A program made the position numbers and the translations under genes. Shown in pieces: positions 31,980 through 40,667 of a DNA stretch of 51,734 nt. The notes beneath the pieces were generated by a model. It saw only the letters and a list, made by a program, of their open reading frames with translations, was not told the DNA's origin and did not search any database. Within the stretch, counting starts at the first letter, position 1. The number at the start of each line of letters is the position of its first letter. The DNA comes from Eubacterium sp. (lineage in GTDB: Bacteria > Bacillota > Clostridia > Lachnospirales > Lachnospiraceae): NCBI GenBank assembly GCA_017541035.1, contig JAFXZW010000045.1, forward strand, positions 1 to 51,734, in the 5' to 3' direction.

Positions 31980-34900
31980 ATGACAAAGGAAAAACTCAAG
32001 ACAACAAAACGAGTTTTCGCACTTGCATTATCACTGGCAATGACTGTTCCGGTTACGGTACCGGCAACTGCTTTGGCAGCTACAGACGATGACATTGAAA
32101 ATGCATATGCGGACCAGGGATATCACCTGGTGTGGAATGATGAATTCAATGGCAACACACTCAACACGGATGACTGGAATGTGGAGCTTCATGAGCCCGG
32201 CTGGGTAAATGCCGAGCTGCAGCGCTACACAAGGCTGAATGAGGGAAATATTGAGGTTAAGGACGGAAAGCTTTCCATCTATCCGAAGGCTGAGAAGAAA
32301 GCGGATGCAGGCGATCAAGGGGCCAGCAGCGGAGAGCTTCTGGACAGCAATGGGTTCGACGATACCTGGAGTTTCTCGACCAATGAAGGTGGTGCCGGAA
32401 GCTGCGAGGTTACCGGCGGAGTAGCTGTTGTCAACATTACAGATCCGGGCACTGTTAATTACGGCGTACAGCTGCAGAAGGGCGACCTTCCCATCACGAA
32501 AGGACATACCTATACCGTATCTTTCAAGGCAACGGCTACCAAGGCAAGAGCCTGCGAAGTAAGCCTTCTGGATCCTGATAACGGTTACAAATGGTACGGA
32601 GGAAGCTCTTTCAACATCGGAACAACCGAGGATACTTATACCATCACGGTGGATGCTTCAGATAAAGACACCTCCGATACGGTTGCCATACAGATCAACT
32701 TTGGTTCAGTCAACGGTTTTTCTGATACTTCCGTTGCAGCGGATGTGATTCTGTCGGACATTTCCATCATAGATGAAACGGCGGCGGCAGAGGTTCATTA
32801 CAAGGACGTTCTCGGAACGAACTCCTTTGATGACAGCTGGAGCTTCGGCACGAATGGAGGCGGAGCTGCTACCGTTCAATACGATGGAGGAGCGGCCATC
32901 CTTGATATTACAGATCCGGGCAGTGTCAATTACGGTGTACAGCTGGAGAAGAGCGGAATTTCCCTGACGGCAGGACATGAGTATCAGCTCCAGTTTTCTG
33001 CACAGGCAAATACGGCAAGAGCATGTGAAGTAAGTCTTCTGGATCCTGTGAACGGGTACAGCTGGTATGGAGGAAGTACTTTTAATATCGGAACGGAGAA
33101 AGAGGTAAAGACCATTTCCATTCCGGTGGGTACGGATAAGGCGGATTCCGATACGATCGCTCTGCAGATCAACTTCGGTACAGTCAACGGTTATGCTGAA
33201 ACAAGCGTTCCGGCAACCGTGACATTGTCAGACGTTTCACTGGTTGACCTTTCCGAGACAACCACTGACGTTGATGTAAAGAAGGCTTATAACTATACTT
33301 CAGGTCGTGTCAACACCCAGGGCAAGCAGGATTTCGTATATGGTTACTTCGAGACCCGTGCAAGGGTTCCGGAGGGACAGGGATATCTGCCGGCTTTCTG
33401 GCTGATGGCTTCGGATGAGGGAAATTACGGTCAGTGGCCGAAGTGCGGTGAAGTCGATATCATGGAGGTTATGGGCCAGGATACATCGACATCCTATCAT
33501 ACGATTCACTACGGCTATAATGCAAGTTCAGGACATAGAGAGAATCAGCGTAAGGTCCAGCTTCCGGCAACGGAGAAAGATTTCTATGAGGATTATCATA
33601 CCTTCGGTCTGGAGTGGTTGCCCGGAAAGCTGATCTGGTACGTGGACGGCAAGGAGATCGGAGCTACTGATGAATGGTACACCGGTAAGGATGAGACAAG
33701 CAAGCTTACCTATCCGGCTCCCTTTGATCAGGAATTTTATGTGATCCTGAACCTGGCAATCGGCGGAAGCTGGGTTGGTTACCCGGATCAGGCAGTTGTA
33801 GATGATATGGCAAATCAGTCCTTTGATATCGATTATGTACGTGTATATCAGCTGGACGCAGAAGATTATGAGGTAATGGAAGCACTTGCCAAGGAGCCGG
33901 AAAAGACATCCACCCGTCGGAATCCGGATGCTTTCGGTAACTATGTCGTAAACGGAAACTTCGCCAACGATCTGGTTGCCGACAGTACCGCAAAAGACGG
34001 CTGGGAGCTTCACCTTGAGTCGGAGAACAAGGATTCCGAGGCGGTTGTGGCTAACAATGAGATTAAGATCTCCCAGGCTGTCGTTGGAACGGTTGATCAC
34101 AGCTGTCAGCTGAAGCAGGCAAATATCCCCATGGTAAAGGGTTATGAATATGAACTGACCTTTGATGCTTATGCGGATGAAGCAAGAGAGATCAAGATCT
34201 GCGTAGAGGGTGATTCCGACAATAACTGGGCAAGATACTTCGGCGACGAGGTGGTAAGCCTTACAACGGGAAAGCAGTCCTTCAAGTATCACTTCACCAT
34301 GACGGAAAAGACCGACGATACCTGCTGCCTTGAGTTCGCACTTGGTAATCAGGGCTCCACTGCACCGGTTCACATTTCGAATGTCAAGCTGGTTCAGACA
34401 GGTGGTGAAGAGATCATTGAGAAGTTTGAAAAGTCTGTTGGGGCAGACGGAAATTATATCCTGAACGGTACCTTTGATCAGGGTGAAGGACGTCTTGGTT
34501 ACTGGGAAGTGGCAAAGACCGGCACGTCAAGCGTATCCGTAACCAATGAATTGCAGAAAGACGGCGAGAGAATAAGAGAACTGAAGGTGAAGGTCGAGGT
34601 TCCTGAAGGCGCCTCTGAAGCTGCCCCCGTCATCGTATCCCAGTCAGCGCTGGCTCCGATTGCAAAGGGCACCTATGAGTTCAGCTTTGACGCCTACACA
34701 GAAAAGGGTATTGGAAGAGGCTTCAAGGCAACCATAGCCGGACAGACATTTAGTCCGACACTCACTCCATCAAAAAATAATTACAGCTTTACGGTTAAGA
34801 ACAAAAAGAATCTCAGCAGAGAAGAGTCCTTTGTAGTATTCGAATTTACCAAGCCCGGAACCTATTATCTGGATAATGTTGTATTCCATGAATCAGCTAT

Positions 34901-36020
34901 GATCAAGAACGGTTCCTTTAATTCCGGCCTGGCAGGCTATGAGTACGGAGCTTACGCTCCCGGTGACGCAACCTTCGGTGTTGATTCTCAGAAGGCGGGA
35001 AATGACACGGCATTTGATGCAGACATCAAGGATACCGGTGATGCAGACTGGAACATTCAGCTGAAGCAGCGTGGTATCACACTTGAGAAGGATAAATATT
35101 ATAAGCTGAGCTATCAGGCAAAGGCAACCGTGGATCGCAAGATCAGTGTTGTTATGCAGAAAGACGGTTCCAAGGATAATCTCTGGCTCGTTTACTCCGG
35201 TGACAATGTAAATGAGCTGACAAGCAGCTGGCAGGATTTTGAACTGTATTTCAGGATGGATGATGAAACCGATAATGATGCGCTTCTCAGCGTCAGCATG
35301 GGTGCATTTGACGGAAACCGGATCACCGATGTTCATCATGTATATCTGGACAATTTTGTCCTCGTTGAAACCGATGAGGATGGAAATCCGATCGGGGAGG
35401 AAGATCCTGACGAGCCGGATCCTCAGCCGGATCCTCAGCCGCAGCCCGAGCCGCAGCCCGAGCCGCAGCCTGAACCGCAGCCTGAACCGGAACCCGAACC
35501 GGTGGTAGTACCGCAGAATGAATGGGCAGAGGTTAATGGCGAGTGGTATTACTTCGATGCAGACGGCAATGTTGAAACTGACGCAATCCGGAACGGTTAC
35601 TATCTGACTGATGATGGCAGCTGGGATGGAAAGGATAAAGCGGCCGGTTGGAAGAAGGATGCCAAAGGCTGGTGGTACGATCTGAATGATGGGAACTATC
35701 TGGCTAAGACATGGATCATGATCGATGGAAAATGGTATTACTTCAAGGCCAATGGCTATGCAGCAAAGAATGAGTACATCAGTGGGTATTGGCTTGGAAA
35801 TAACTGTGCATGGACCTATCCGTATCGTGCAAAGTGGTCTCAGGATGACGATGGCTGGTATTACTCTGATGAAGCTCTTTGGATCGCACAGAGTGAGTGG
35901 CTGCGAATCGATGAAAAGTGGTTCTACTTCGATGAAACCAGTTACATGGTAACGGGAACAAGGAATATCGACGGTAAGACCTACAAGTTTAATAAGAATG
36001 GAGTATGCCTCGGTAATTAA
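31980..36020 (+). CDS. Secreted GH16 beta-glucanase with inserted CBMs and wall-binding repeats
   Basis: 1346 residues with a signal peptide (~1-34, ends ALA). The GH16 fold starts with LVWNDEFNGNTLNTDDW (~50-66) and runs to ~107. It is interrupted by two CBM4/9-like modules (~117-270 and ~274-427, about 60% alike). It resumes at NYTSGRVNTQGK (~438) and ends near 626. The catalytic motif is GEVDIME, with nucleophile Glu491, Asp493 and acid/base Glu496. Three more CBM4/9-like domains follow (~648-805, ~815-970, ~975-1140). Then come a Pro-Glu/Gln linker (~1142-1175) and C-terminal choline-binding-like repeats (~1178-1346). The likely substrate is beta-1,3 or mixed-linkage glucan at the cell surface. 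It stands alone, divergent from an AraC regulator. Confidence 0.93.
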   Translation: MTKEKLKTTKRVFALALSLAMTVPVTVPATALAATDDDIENAYADQGYHLVWNDEFNGNTLNTDDWNVELHEPGWVNAELQRYTRLNEGNIEVKDGKLSIYPKAEKKADAGDQGASSGELLDSNGFDDTWSFSTNEGGAGSCEVTGGVAVVNITDPGTVNYGVQLQKGDLPITKGHTYTVSFKATATKARACEVSLLDPDNGYKWYGGSSFNIGTTEDTYTITVDASDKDTSDTVAIQINFGSVNGFSDTSVAADVILSDISIIDETAAAEVHYKDVLGTNSFDDSWSFGTNGGGAATVQYDGGAAILDITDPGSVNYGVQLEKSGISLTAGHEYQLQFSAQANTARACEVSLLDPVNGYSWYGGSTFNIGTEKEVKTISIPVGTDKADSDTIALQINFGTVNGYAETSVPATVTLSDVSLVDLSETTTDVDVKKAYNYTSGRVNTQGKQDFVYGYFETRARVPEGQGYLPAFWLMASDEGNYGQWPKCGEVDIMEVMGQDTSTSYHTIHYGYNASSGHRENQRKVQLPATEKDFYEDYHTFGLEWLPGKLIWYVDGKEIGATDEWYTGKDETSKLTYPAPFDQEFYVILNLAIGGSWVGYPDQAVVDDMANQSFDIDYVRVYQLDAEDYEVMEALAKEPEKTSTRRNPDAFGNYVVNGNFANDLVADSTAKDGWELHLESENKDSEAVVANNEIKISQAVVGTVDHSCQLKQANIPMVKGYEYELTFDAYADEAREIKICVEGDSDNNWARYFGDEVVSLTTGKQSFKYHFTMTEKTDDTCCLEFALGNQGSTAPVHISNVKLVQTGGEEIIEKFEKSVGADGNYILNGTFDQGEGRLGYWEVAKTGTSSVSVTNELQKDGERIRELKVKVEVPEGASEAAPVIVSQSALAPIAKGTYEFSFDAYTEKGIGRGFKATIAGQTFSPTLTPSKNNYSFTVKNKKNLSREESFVVFEFTKPGTYYLDNVVFHESAMIKNGSFNSGLAGYEYGAYAPGDATFGVDSQKAGNDTAFDADIKDTGDADWNIQLKQRGITLEKDKYYKLSYQAKATVDRKISVVMQKDGSKDNLWLVYSGDNVNELTSSWQDFELYFRMDDETDNDALLSVSMGAFDGNRITDVHHVYLDNFVLVETDEDGNPIGEEDPDEPDPQPDPQPQPEPQPEPQPEPQPEPEPEPVVVPQNEWAEVNGEWYYFDADGNVETDAIRNGYYLTDDGSWDGKDKAAGWKKDAKGWWYDLNDGNYLAKTWIMIDGKWYYFKANGYAAKNEYISGYWLGNNCAWTYPYRAKWSQDDDGWYYSDEALWIAQSEWLRIDEKWFYFDETSYMVTGTRNIDGKTYKFNKNGVCLGN

Positions 36021-36038
36021 TTAAGACCGAAGCGGATG

Positions 36039-36069
36039 CCGCCGGGGGAAACCCCGGCGGTTTTCTTTT
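36039..36069 (+). terminator. Intrinsic terminator of the GH16 gene
   Basis: Perfect 9 bp GC-rich stem CCGCCGGGG/CCCCGGCGG (36039-36047/36052-36060) with GAAA tetraloop and TTTTCTTTT. Confidence 0.93.
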
Positions 36070-36117
36070 GCGACTGTAAGGAATGGGTGGAGTAAGCTTA
36101 TAATAACCCACGACTCC

Positions 36118-36139
36118 GGATGCGAAGCACTTCGCATCC
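36118..36139. repeat. Short perfect palindrome
   Basis: GGATGCGAAG, CA, CTTCGCATCC: 10 bp arms with a two-base centre and no T tract. GTGCGAAGCACTTGG at 10235 is a looser relative. Position between a terminator and the next promoter suggests a REP-like element or an operator. The rest of the 299 bp gap before the ABC gene holds only the weak promoter listed next. Confidence 0.6.
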
Positions 36140-36171
36140 TTTCTGCCCGGAAAACAAGATAGAATAACCTA

Positions 36172-36201
36172 TGGAATTCCCACGCGGTTTTATGGTACAA
36201 T
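36172..36201 (+). promoter_or_regulatory. Weak promoter for the ABC transporter genes
   Basis: TACAAT at 36196-36201 with a poor -35 (TGGAAT, 36172-36177, 18 bp spacer). It gives a ~110 nt leader. The poor -35 suggests activation or a different start. Confidence 0.4.
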
Positions 36202-36319
36202 ACGTCATATGTTGTGCCTCGCGAAGTAAAGGATATAGCCGTGTGCGAAGCGGGGTATGCTATGCAAAATGAAGTAAGAGCCTTTTTTAGGGAGAGGGCT
36301 TCCTTATGAGGTTACGGAT

Positions 36320-37021
36320 ATGGCATATGTTGAGTTTCAGGATGTTCAGAAGATATATAAGAGCGGAGAGGTAGAGGTTGCCGCTCTTTCAGGCGCTTCT
36401 TTTTCTATCGAGAAGGGAGAATTCTGTGTGATCGTCGGTGCATCCGGTGCGGGGAAAACCACAATCCTGAATATACTCGGGGGCATGGATACACTGACCA
36501 GCGGCCGGGTTGTGATCGACGGAGAGGAGATCTCCGCTTACGATAAAAAGAAGCTCACCACCTACCGGCGTCTGGATGTGGGATTTGTCTTCCAGTTCTA
36601 TAATCTGGTGCAGAATCTGACAGCCCAGGAAAATGTGGAGCTGGCCGTGCAGATTTGCAAGAATCCTCTGCCACCGGTGGAGGTGCTGCAGAGTGTGGGA
36701 CTGGGGGACAGACTGAAGAATTTCCCGTCCCAGCTTTCCGGAGGTGAGCAGCAGAGAGTGGCCATTGCGAGAGCGCTGGCGAAGAATCCGAAGCTTCTGC
36801 TCTGCGATGAGCCTACGGGGGCTTTGGATTATCAGACGGGCAAGGCTGTCCTGCAGCTGCTGCAGGATACGTGCAGAAATACAGGAACAACGGTGATCGT
36901 GATTACGCATAATTCGGCGCTGACAGCGATGGCGGACAGGGTGATCCGTGTAAAGAGCGGACGGATCGTGCAGGAAAGTCTGAATTCGAACAGGGTGGAC
37001 ATTTCCGAGATCGAGTGGTAA
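36320..37021 (+). CDS. ABC transporter ATP-binding protein (MacB/LolD type)
   Basis: 233 residues. Walker A GASGAGKT (~41-48), Q-loop FQFYNL, signature [15 protein letters not shown], Walker [13 protein letters not shown] and the switch His in VIVITHNS. This is the MacB/FtsE/LolD subclass that works with FtsX-fold permeases by mechanotransmission rather than classical transport. It ends four bases before the permease gene, so the two are translationally linked. Confidence 0.95.
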   Translation: MAYVEFQDVQKIYKSGEVEVAALSGASFSIEKGEFCVIVGASGAGKTTILNILGGMDTLTSGRVVIDGEEISAYDKKKLTTYRRLDVGFVFQFYNLVQNLTAQENVELAVQICKNPLPPVEVLQSVGLGDRLKNFPSQLSGGEQQRVAIARALAKNPKLLLCDEPTGALDYQTGKAVLQLLQDTCRNTGTTVIVITHNSALTAMADRVIRVKSGRIVQESLNSNRVDISEIEW

Positions 37022-37025
37022 TTTC

Positions 37026-40000
37026 ATGGCAAATATGAAAAAAACAGCTTTACACAGCTCCACCTTCCGGGATATCCGGGGGTCATTGGGCCGGTTCTTT
37101 GCGATCTTTGCAATCATTGCATTGGGAGTCGGCTTTTTTTCGGGTGTCCGTATCACGACGCCTACCATGGTCCATACCTTTGATGAATTCTACAAGGAGA
37201 AGAAGCTGTTTGACTATAAACTGGTTTCCACCATCGGCTGGGAAGAAAAGGATGTGGAGGAGATCAGAAAGAAGCCGGGGGTGACGGCAGCCGAGGGCGG
37301 CTGTACCTACGACATTATCTGCCTTTCCGCTGAGGGGAGTGATGAGGTATATAAGGCACATTTACTGCCGGATAAGGTGAATCAGCTTCGCCTTTTGGAG
37401 GGAAGACTTCCGAAGAATCAGGATGAGGTGCTGGTGGATAACAAAAACCGCAGCGGTCTTGAACTGGGGGATACCCTGCATTTTGCGGATTCCAATGCAG
37501 AGGAGGATCTGAAGCATTTCAACGGGAACAGCTTCCGGATCGTCGGTTTTGCGGATTCATCTCTGTATATCAATTTCGAGCGTGGTACGACTTCACTGGG
37601 AACAGGTATCGTATCCGGCTTCCTTTATTTCACGAAGGATGTCTTTGCAGATGATATCTACACGGAGATCTATGTGGATATGGATGCGGAGGGAGACATT
37701 TATTCAGAGGAATATGATGCGAAAATGGATGCCCTCCGGAGTGACTGGGAGAAGATCACGGATGATGCGGCCCAGGAGAGGGCTGACCGGATCAGGGAGG
37801 AATCCGCAGCGAAGATCGAAGATGCGAAGAAGGAACTGACGGAGGAAAAGGAAAAGAATACAAAAAAACTGGCTGATGCAAAAAAGGAACTGGATGAGGC
37901 GGCGCAGAAGCTTGCGGATTCGGAGCAGGAGCTGAAGGATGGCGAGCAGAAGCTGAAGGATGGAAAAGCAGAACTGGAGAAGTCGGAAAAAGAGCTGGAG
38001 GACGGGAAAAAAGAGCTTGATGGCGCAAAGAGCAAGCTGGACAGCGGACGAAGTGAATTGGAGAAGGCACGGAAAACCGTTGATGCCGGAAAAAAGCAGC
38101 TGGATGAAAAAGCCGCGGAGATCAAAGCAGGAAAAGAGAAGCTGAATGCCGCAAAAAAGCAGCTGGATCAGGCAAAGGCTGCATTGGCAGACGCCACGCC
38201 CCTGCTGAATATCGAGAAAGGGCTTTTGGAGGCAACGAAAGCCGAACTGGACAGGGAGAAGCAGCGGCTGGAAAAAAGCAGGGATTATCTTCTTGACAGT
38301 CTGTACCAGCTGGCCTATGCCGATTTCCAGAGACGGTGGAAGGGGTATGAAAGGGCTTCGCAGACCTATCGGAATAATCTCAGGAAGCAGGAAGACGGGC
38401 AGAAGCGATACGAGGCCGGTCTGGCAGAATACGAGAAGGGACGAAAGGAACTGGAAGCGGGCGAGAAGCTCTACCAGGCAGGCTACAGTGAATGGGAAAA
38501 AGGAAATGCTCAGTACCGGGAGGCGGAGAAACAGTATCAGAAAGGCCTTTCCGAGTACAATGCGGGTTACGCGCGGTATGAAAACGGGTTGAGGCAATAC
38601 CGGGAAGGTCTTGCTCAATACGATGAAAATGTAAAAAAATGGGAGGACGGAAAAAAAGAACTCGAGGAAGGCCACAGGAAATATGAAGACGGCCTTCGCG
38701 AATATGAGGATGGAAAAAAGGAATTTGAGGAAAAGATCGCGGAAGCGGAGGAGAAGATAGAGGATGCCGATCAAAAGCTTTCCCAGCTGGAGGATCCGGA
38801 TACCTTTCTTCTGGAAAGAAATACCAATATCGGGTATTCCTGCTTCCAGAGCGATTCGGATATCGTGGCACAGATTGCAAAGATCTTTCCGATATTCTTT
38901 ATCCTGGTAGCGGCACTTGTCTGCATGACGACCATGACGCGTATGGTCGAAGAAAAAAGGGGAGAGATCGGTGTTCTGAAGGCTCTGGGTTATTCCGGCA
39001 AAGATATCGCTCTGAAATTTACTACCTACTCCGGCCTTGCGTCCATGATGGGATGTATCATCGGATACGGTCTGGGGATCATCATTTTCCCGTCGGTGAT
39101 CTGGATCACCTATAAGCTGATGTATATCCATCTTCCGCTGCAGTTTGTTTTCGACTGGAAGCTGGCGCTGATCGCAGTTGTGGTATCTCTTGTATGTTCA
39201 GTGGGCGTTACGCTGATCTCCTGTCGGTATGAGCTGTCGGAAACAGCTGCCGGACTGATGCGGCCGAAGGCACCGAAGCCCGGAAAACGGGTTTTTCTGG
39301 AGAGGATTCCTGCCATCTGGAACCGTCTGAAGTTCCTGCATAAGGTATCGATCCGGAACATTTTCCGCTATAAGGGCCGTTTCCTGATGATGGTTGTCGG
39401 GATCGGGGGCAGCATGGCTCTTCTGCTGACCGGCTTCGGTCTTAAGGATTCCATTGCGGGCTTTGCCGAAACCCAGTTTGAAGAGATACAGACCACGGAT
39501 ATCGAGGTTGATTTCCGGGATGGCAGAAAGGGAAAGGCGCCGGAGAAACTGACAAATCAGCTGGATGAAAAAGCAGAGTCATACATTTTGTGTTATTCCG
39601 GCTCCTGGGAGCTCATCAAGGATAAAACGGTAAAGAGTATAAATCTGATCGTACCCCAGGCAGACAAGGATTTTCAGCCCTTCTTCCATCTGTCCGATCT
39701 TGAGGATAATCCTCTTTCCGTACCGGAGAAGGGAAGTGTGCTGATCGGAGCGGCCCTGGCCGACCGGTATAACCTGAAGGAAGGGGACGAGATCGCCCTG
39801 AGAAGCGATGATCTGGAAACGGTGAAGCTTCGCGTAGCCGGCATTTTCCGGAGCCACATTTATAACTACGTGATCGCTTCCCCGGAGGATATCGACCGGA
39901 ACGTGAACATGGCTTATGTGCTTTTCGCGGAGGGGACGGATGTCTATCAGGCGCAGGCGTCCTTTGCGGAATGTGAATCGGTATCTTATGTCAATGTCTT

Positions 40001-40442
40001 TAAGGACTTTAAAGAGCGAATGGCAAAGATGATGAATAACCTGAATTACATCGTGCTGATCGTGGTCCTTTCTGCGGCAGGCCTTGCTCTGGTGGTGCTT
40101 TACAATCTGACAAATATCAATATCACCGAGCGGATCCGGGAGATCGCGACCATCAAGGTGCTGGGCTTCTACCCTAATGAGACGGGACAGTATGTCTTCC
40201 GTGAAAATGTCCTGCTTACCTTCTTCGGGATGATCGCGGGACTGGGGCTGGGAGTCCTGCTGCACCGCTACGTCATGTCACAGATCACGGTGGATATGGT
40301 TTATTTTAACAAGACCATCACTCCCCTCAGCTATCTGTACAGTGTGATCCTGATCTTTGTCTTTACCTTCCTGGTAAACCTGTTCATGAGGACGAAGCTG
40401 GAACGGATCAATATGGCGGAGTCGCTGAAATCCGTAGAGTAG
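37026..40442 (+). CDS. FtsX-fold ABC permease with giant extracellular coiled coil
   Basis: 1138 residues. One membrane segment (~17-40) starts the protein. An extracytoplasmic domain (~45-240) is followed by a ~345-residue coiled-coil arm (~246-590). The first FtsX core comes next (three membrane segments, ~620-740), then a connecting segment and another membrane helix (~785-810), a second external domain (~815-1000) and the second FtsX core (three segments, ~1005-1125). The arm is nearly perfect heptads: x-L-x-x-G-x-x in the first half, x-Y-x-x-G-x-x in the second. It pairs with the upstream ATPase. The class moves lipids, lipoproteins or peptides, or activates wall hydrolases. Substrate unknown. 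Confidence 0.9.
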   Translation: MANMKKTALHSSTFRDIRGSLGRFFAIFAIIALGVGFFSGVRITTPTMVHTFDEFYKEKKLFDYKLVSTIGWEEKDVEEIRKKPGVTAAEGGCTYDIICLSAEGSDEVYKAHLLPDKVNQLRLLEGRLPKNQDEVLVDNKNRSGLELGDTLHFADSNAEEDLKHFNGNSFRIVGFADSSLYINFERGTTSLGTGIVSGFLYFTKDVFADDIYTEIYVDMDAEGDIYSEEYDAKMDALRSDWEKITDDAAQERADRIREESAAKIEDAKKELTEEKEKNTKKLADAKKELDEAAQKLADSEQELKDGEQKLKDGKAELEKSEKELEDGKKELDGAKSKLDSGRSELEKARKTVDAGKKQLDEKAAEIKAGKEKLNAAKKQLDQAKAALADATPLLNIEKGLLEATKAELDREKQRLEKSRDYLLDSLYQLAYADFQRRWKGYERASQTYRNNLRKQEDGQKRYEAGLAEYEKGRKELEAGEKLYQAGYSEWEKGNAQYREAEKQYQKGLSEYNAGYARYENGLRQYREGLAQYDENVKKWEDGKKELEEGHRKYEDGLREYEDGKKEFEEKIAEAEEKIEDADQKLSQLEDPDTFLLERNTNIGYSCFQSDSDIVAQIAKIFPIFFILVAALVCMTTMTRMVEEKRGEIGVLKALGYSGKDIALKFTTYSGLASMMGCIIGYGLGIIIFPSVIWITYKLMYIHLPLQFVFDWKLALIAVVVSLVCSVGVTLISCRYELSETAAGLMRPKAPKPGKRVFLERIPAIWNRLKFLHKVSIRNIFRYKGRFLMMVVGIGGSMALLLTGFGLKDSIAGFAETQFEEIQTTDIEVDFRDGRKGKAPEKLTNQLDEKAESYILCYSGSWELIKDKTVKSINLIVPQADKDFQPFFHLSDLEDNPLSVPEKGSVLIGAALADRYNLKEGDEIALRSDDLETVKLRVAGIFRSHIYNYVIASPEDIDRNVNMAYVLFAEGTDVYQAQASFAECESVSYVNVFKDFKERMAKMMNNLNYIVLIVVLSAAGLALVVLYNLTNINITERIREIATIKVLGFYPNETGQYVFRENVLLTFFGMIAGLGLGVLLHRYVMSQITVDMVYFNKTITPLSYLYSVILIFVFTFLVNLFMRTKLERINMAESLKSVE

Positions 40443-40452
40443 TCATTTCATA

Positions 40453-40490
40453 TACAAAAAGGGCGGTTATACGTTGCCGCCCTTTTTGTA
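40453..40490. terminator. Bidirectional terminator
   Basis: Perfect 14 bp stem TACAAAAAGGGCGG/CCGCCCTTTTTGTA (40453-40466/40477-40490), with A-rich and T-rich flanks on opposite sides. It ends the permease transcript and may also serve the convergent GH2 gene. Confidence 0.9.
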
Positions 40491-40493
40491 TGC

Positions 40494-40581
40494 GCGATAC
40501 GGCCGGCATGCGGGCATGCTTGCATGCACATAGGCCGGCCAACGCGACATCGAGTAGGAGGGGCCCCCTCCTACTCGATTG
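40494..40581. repeat. Best-preserved copy of the GCGATACGGC ... CTACTCGAT repeat
   Basis: It starts with GCGATACGGCCGGCATGC, then GGCATGC-rich palindromes and GGCCGGCCAACGCGAC. It ends in a 15 bp inverted repeat ATCGAGTAGGAGGGG / CCCCTCCTACTCGAT (40549-40563/40565-40579) with one base between. It lies between convergent genes. Partial relatives are at 3529, 6572-6618 and 29833-29880. Confidence 0.75.
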
Positions 40582-40667
40582 TGAGACCGGATAAGCGTCT
40601 TCTGCCGTAAGCCGCGGAATCGGGCAGTGCCCGACTGCCACATGCAGAGGTTCGATGAGATGCAAAC

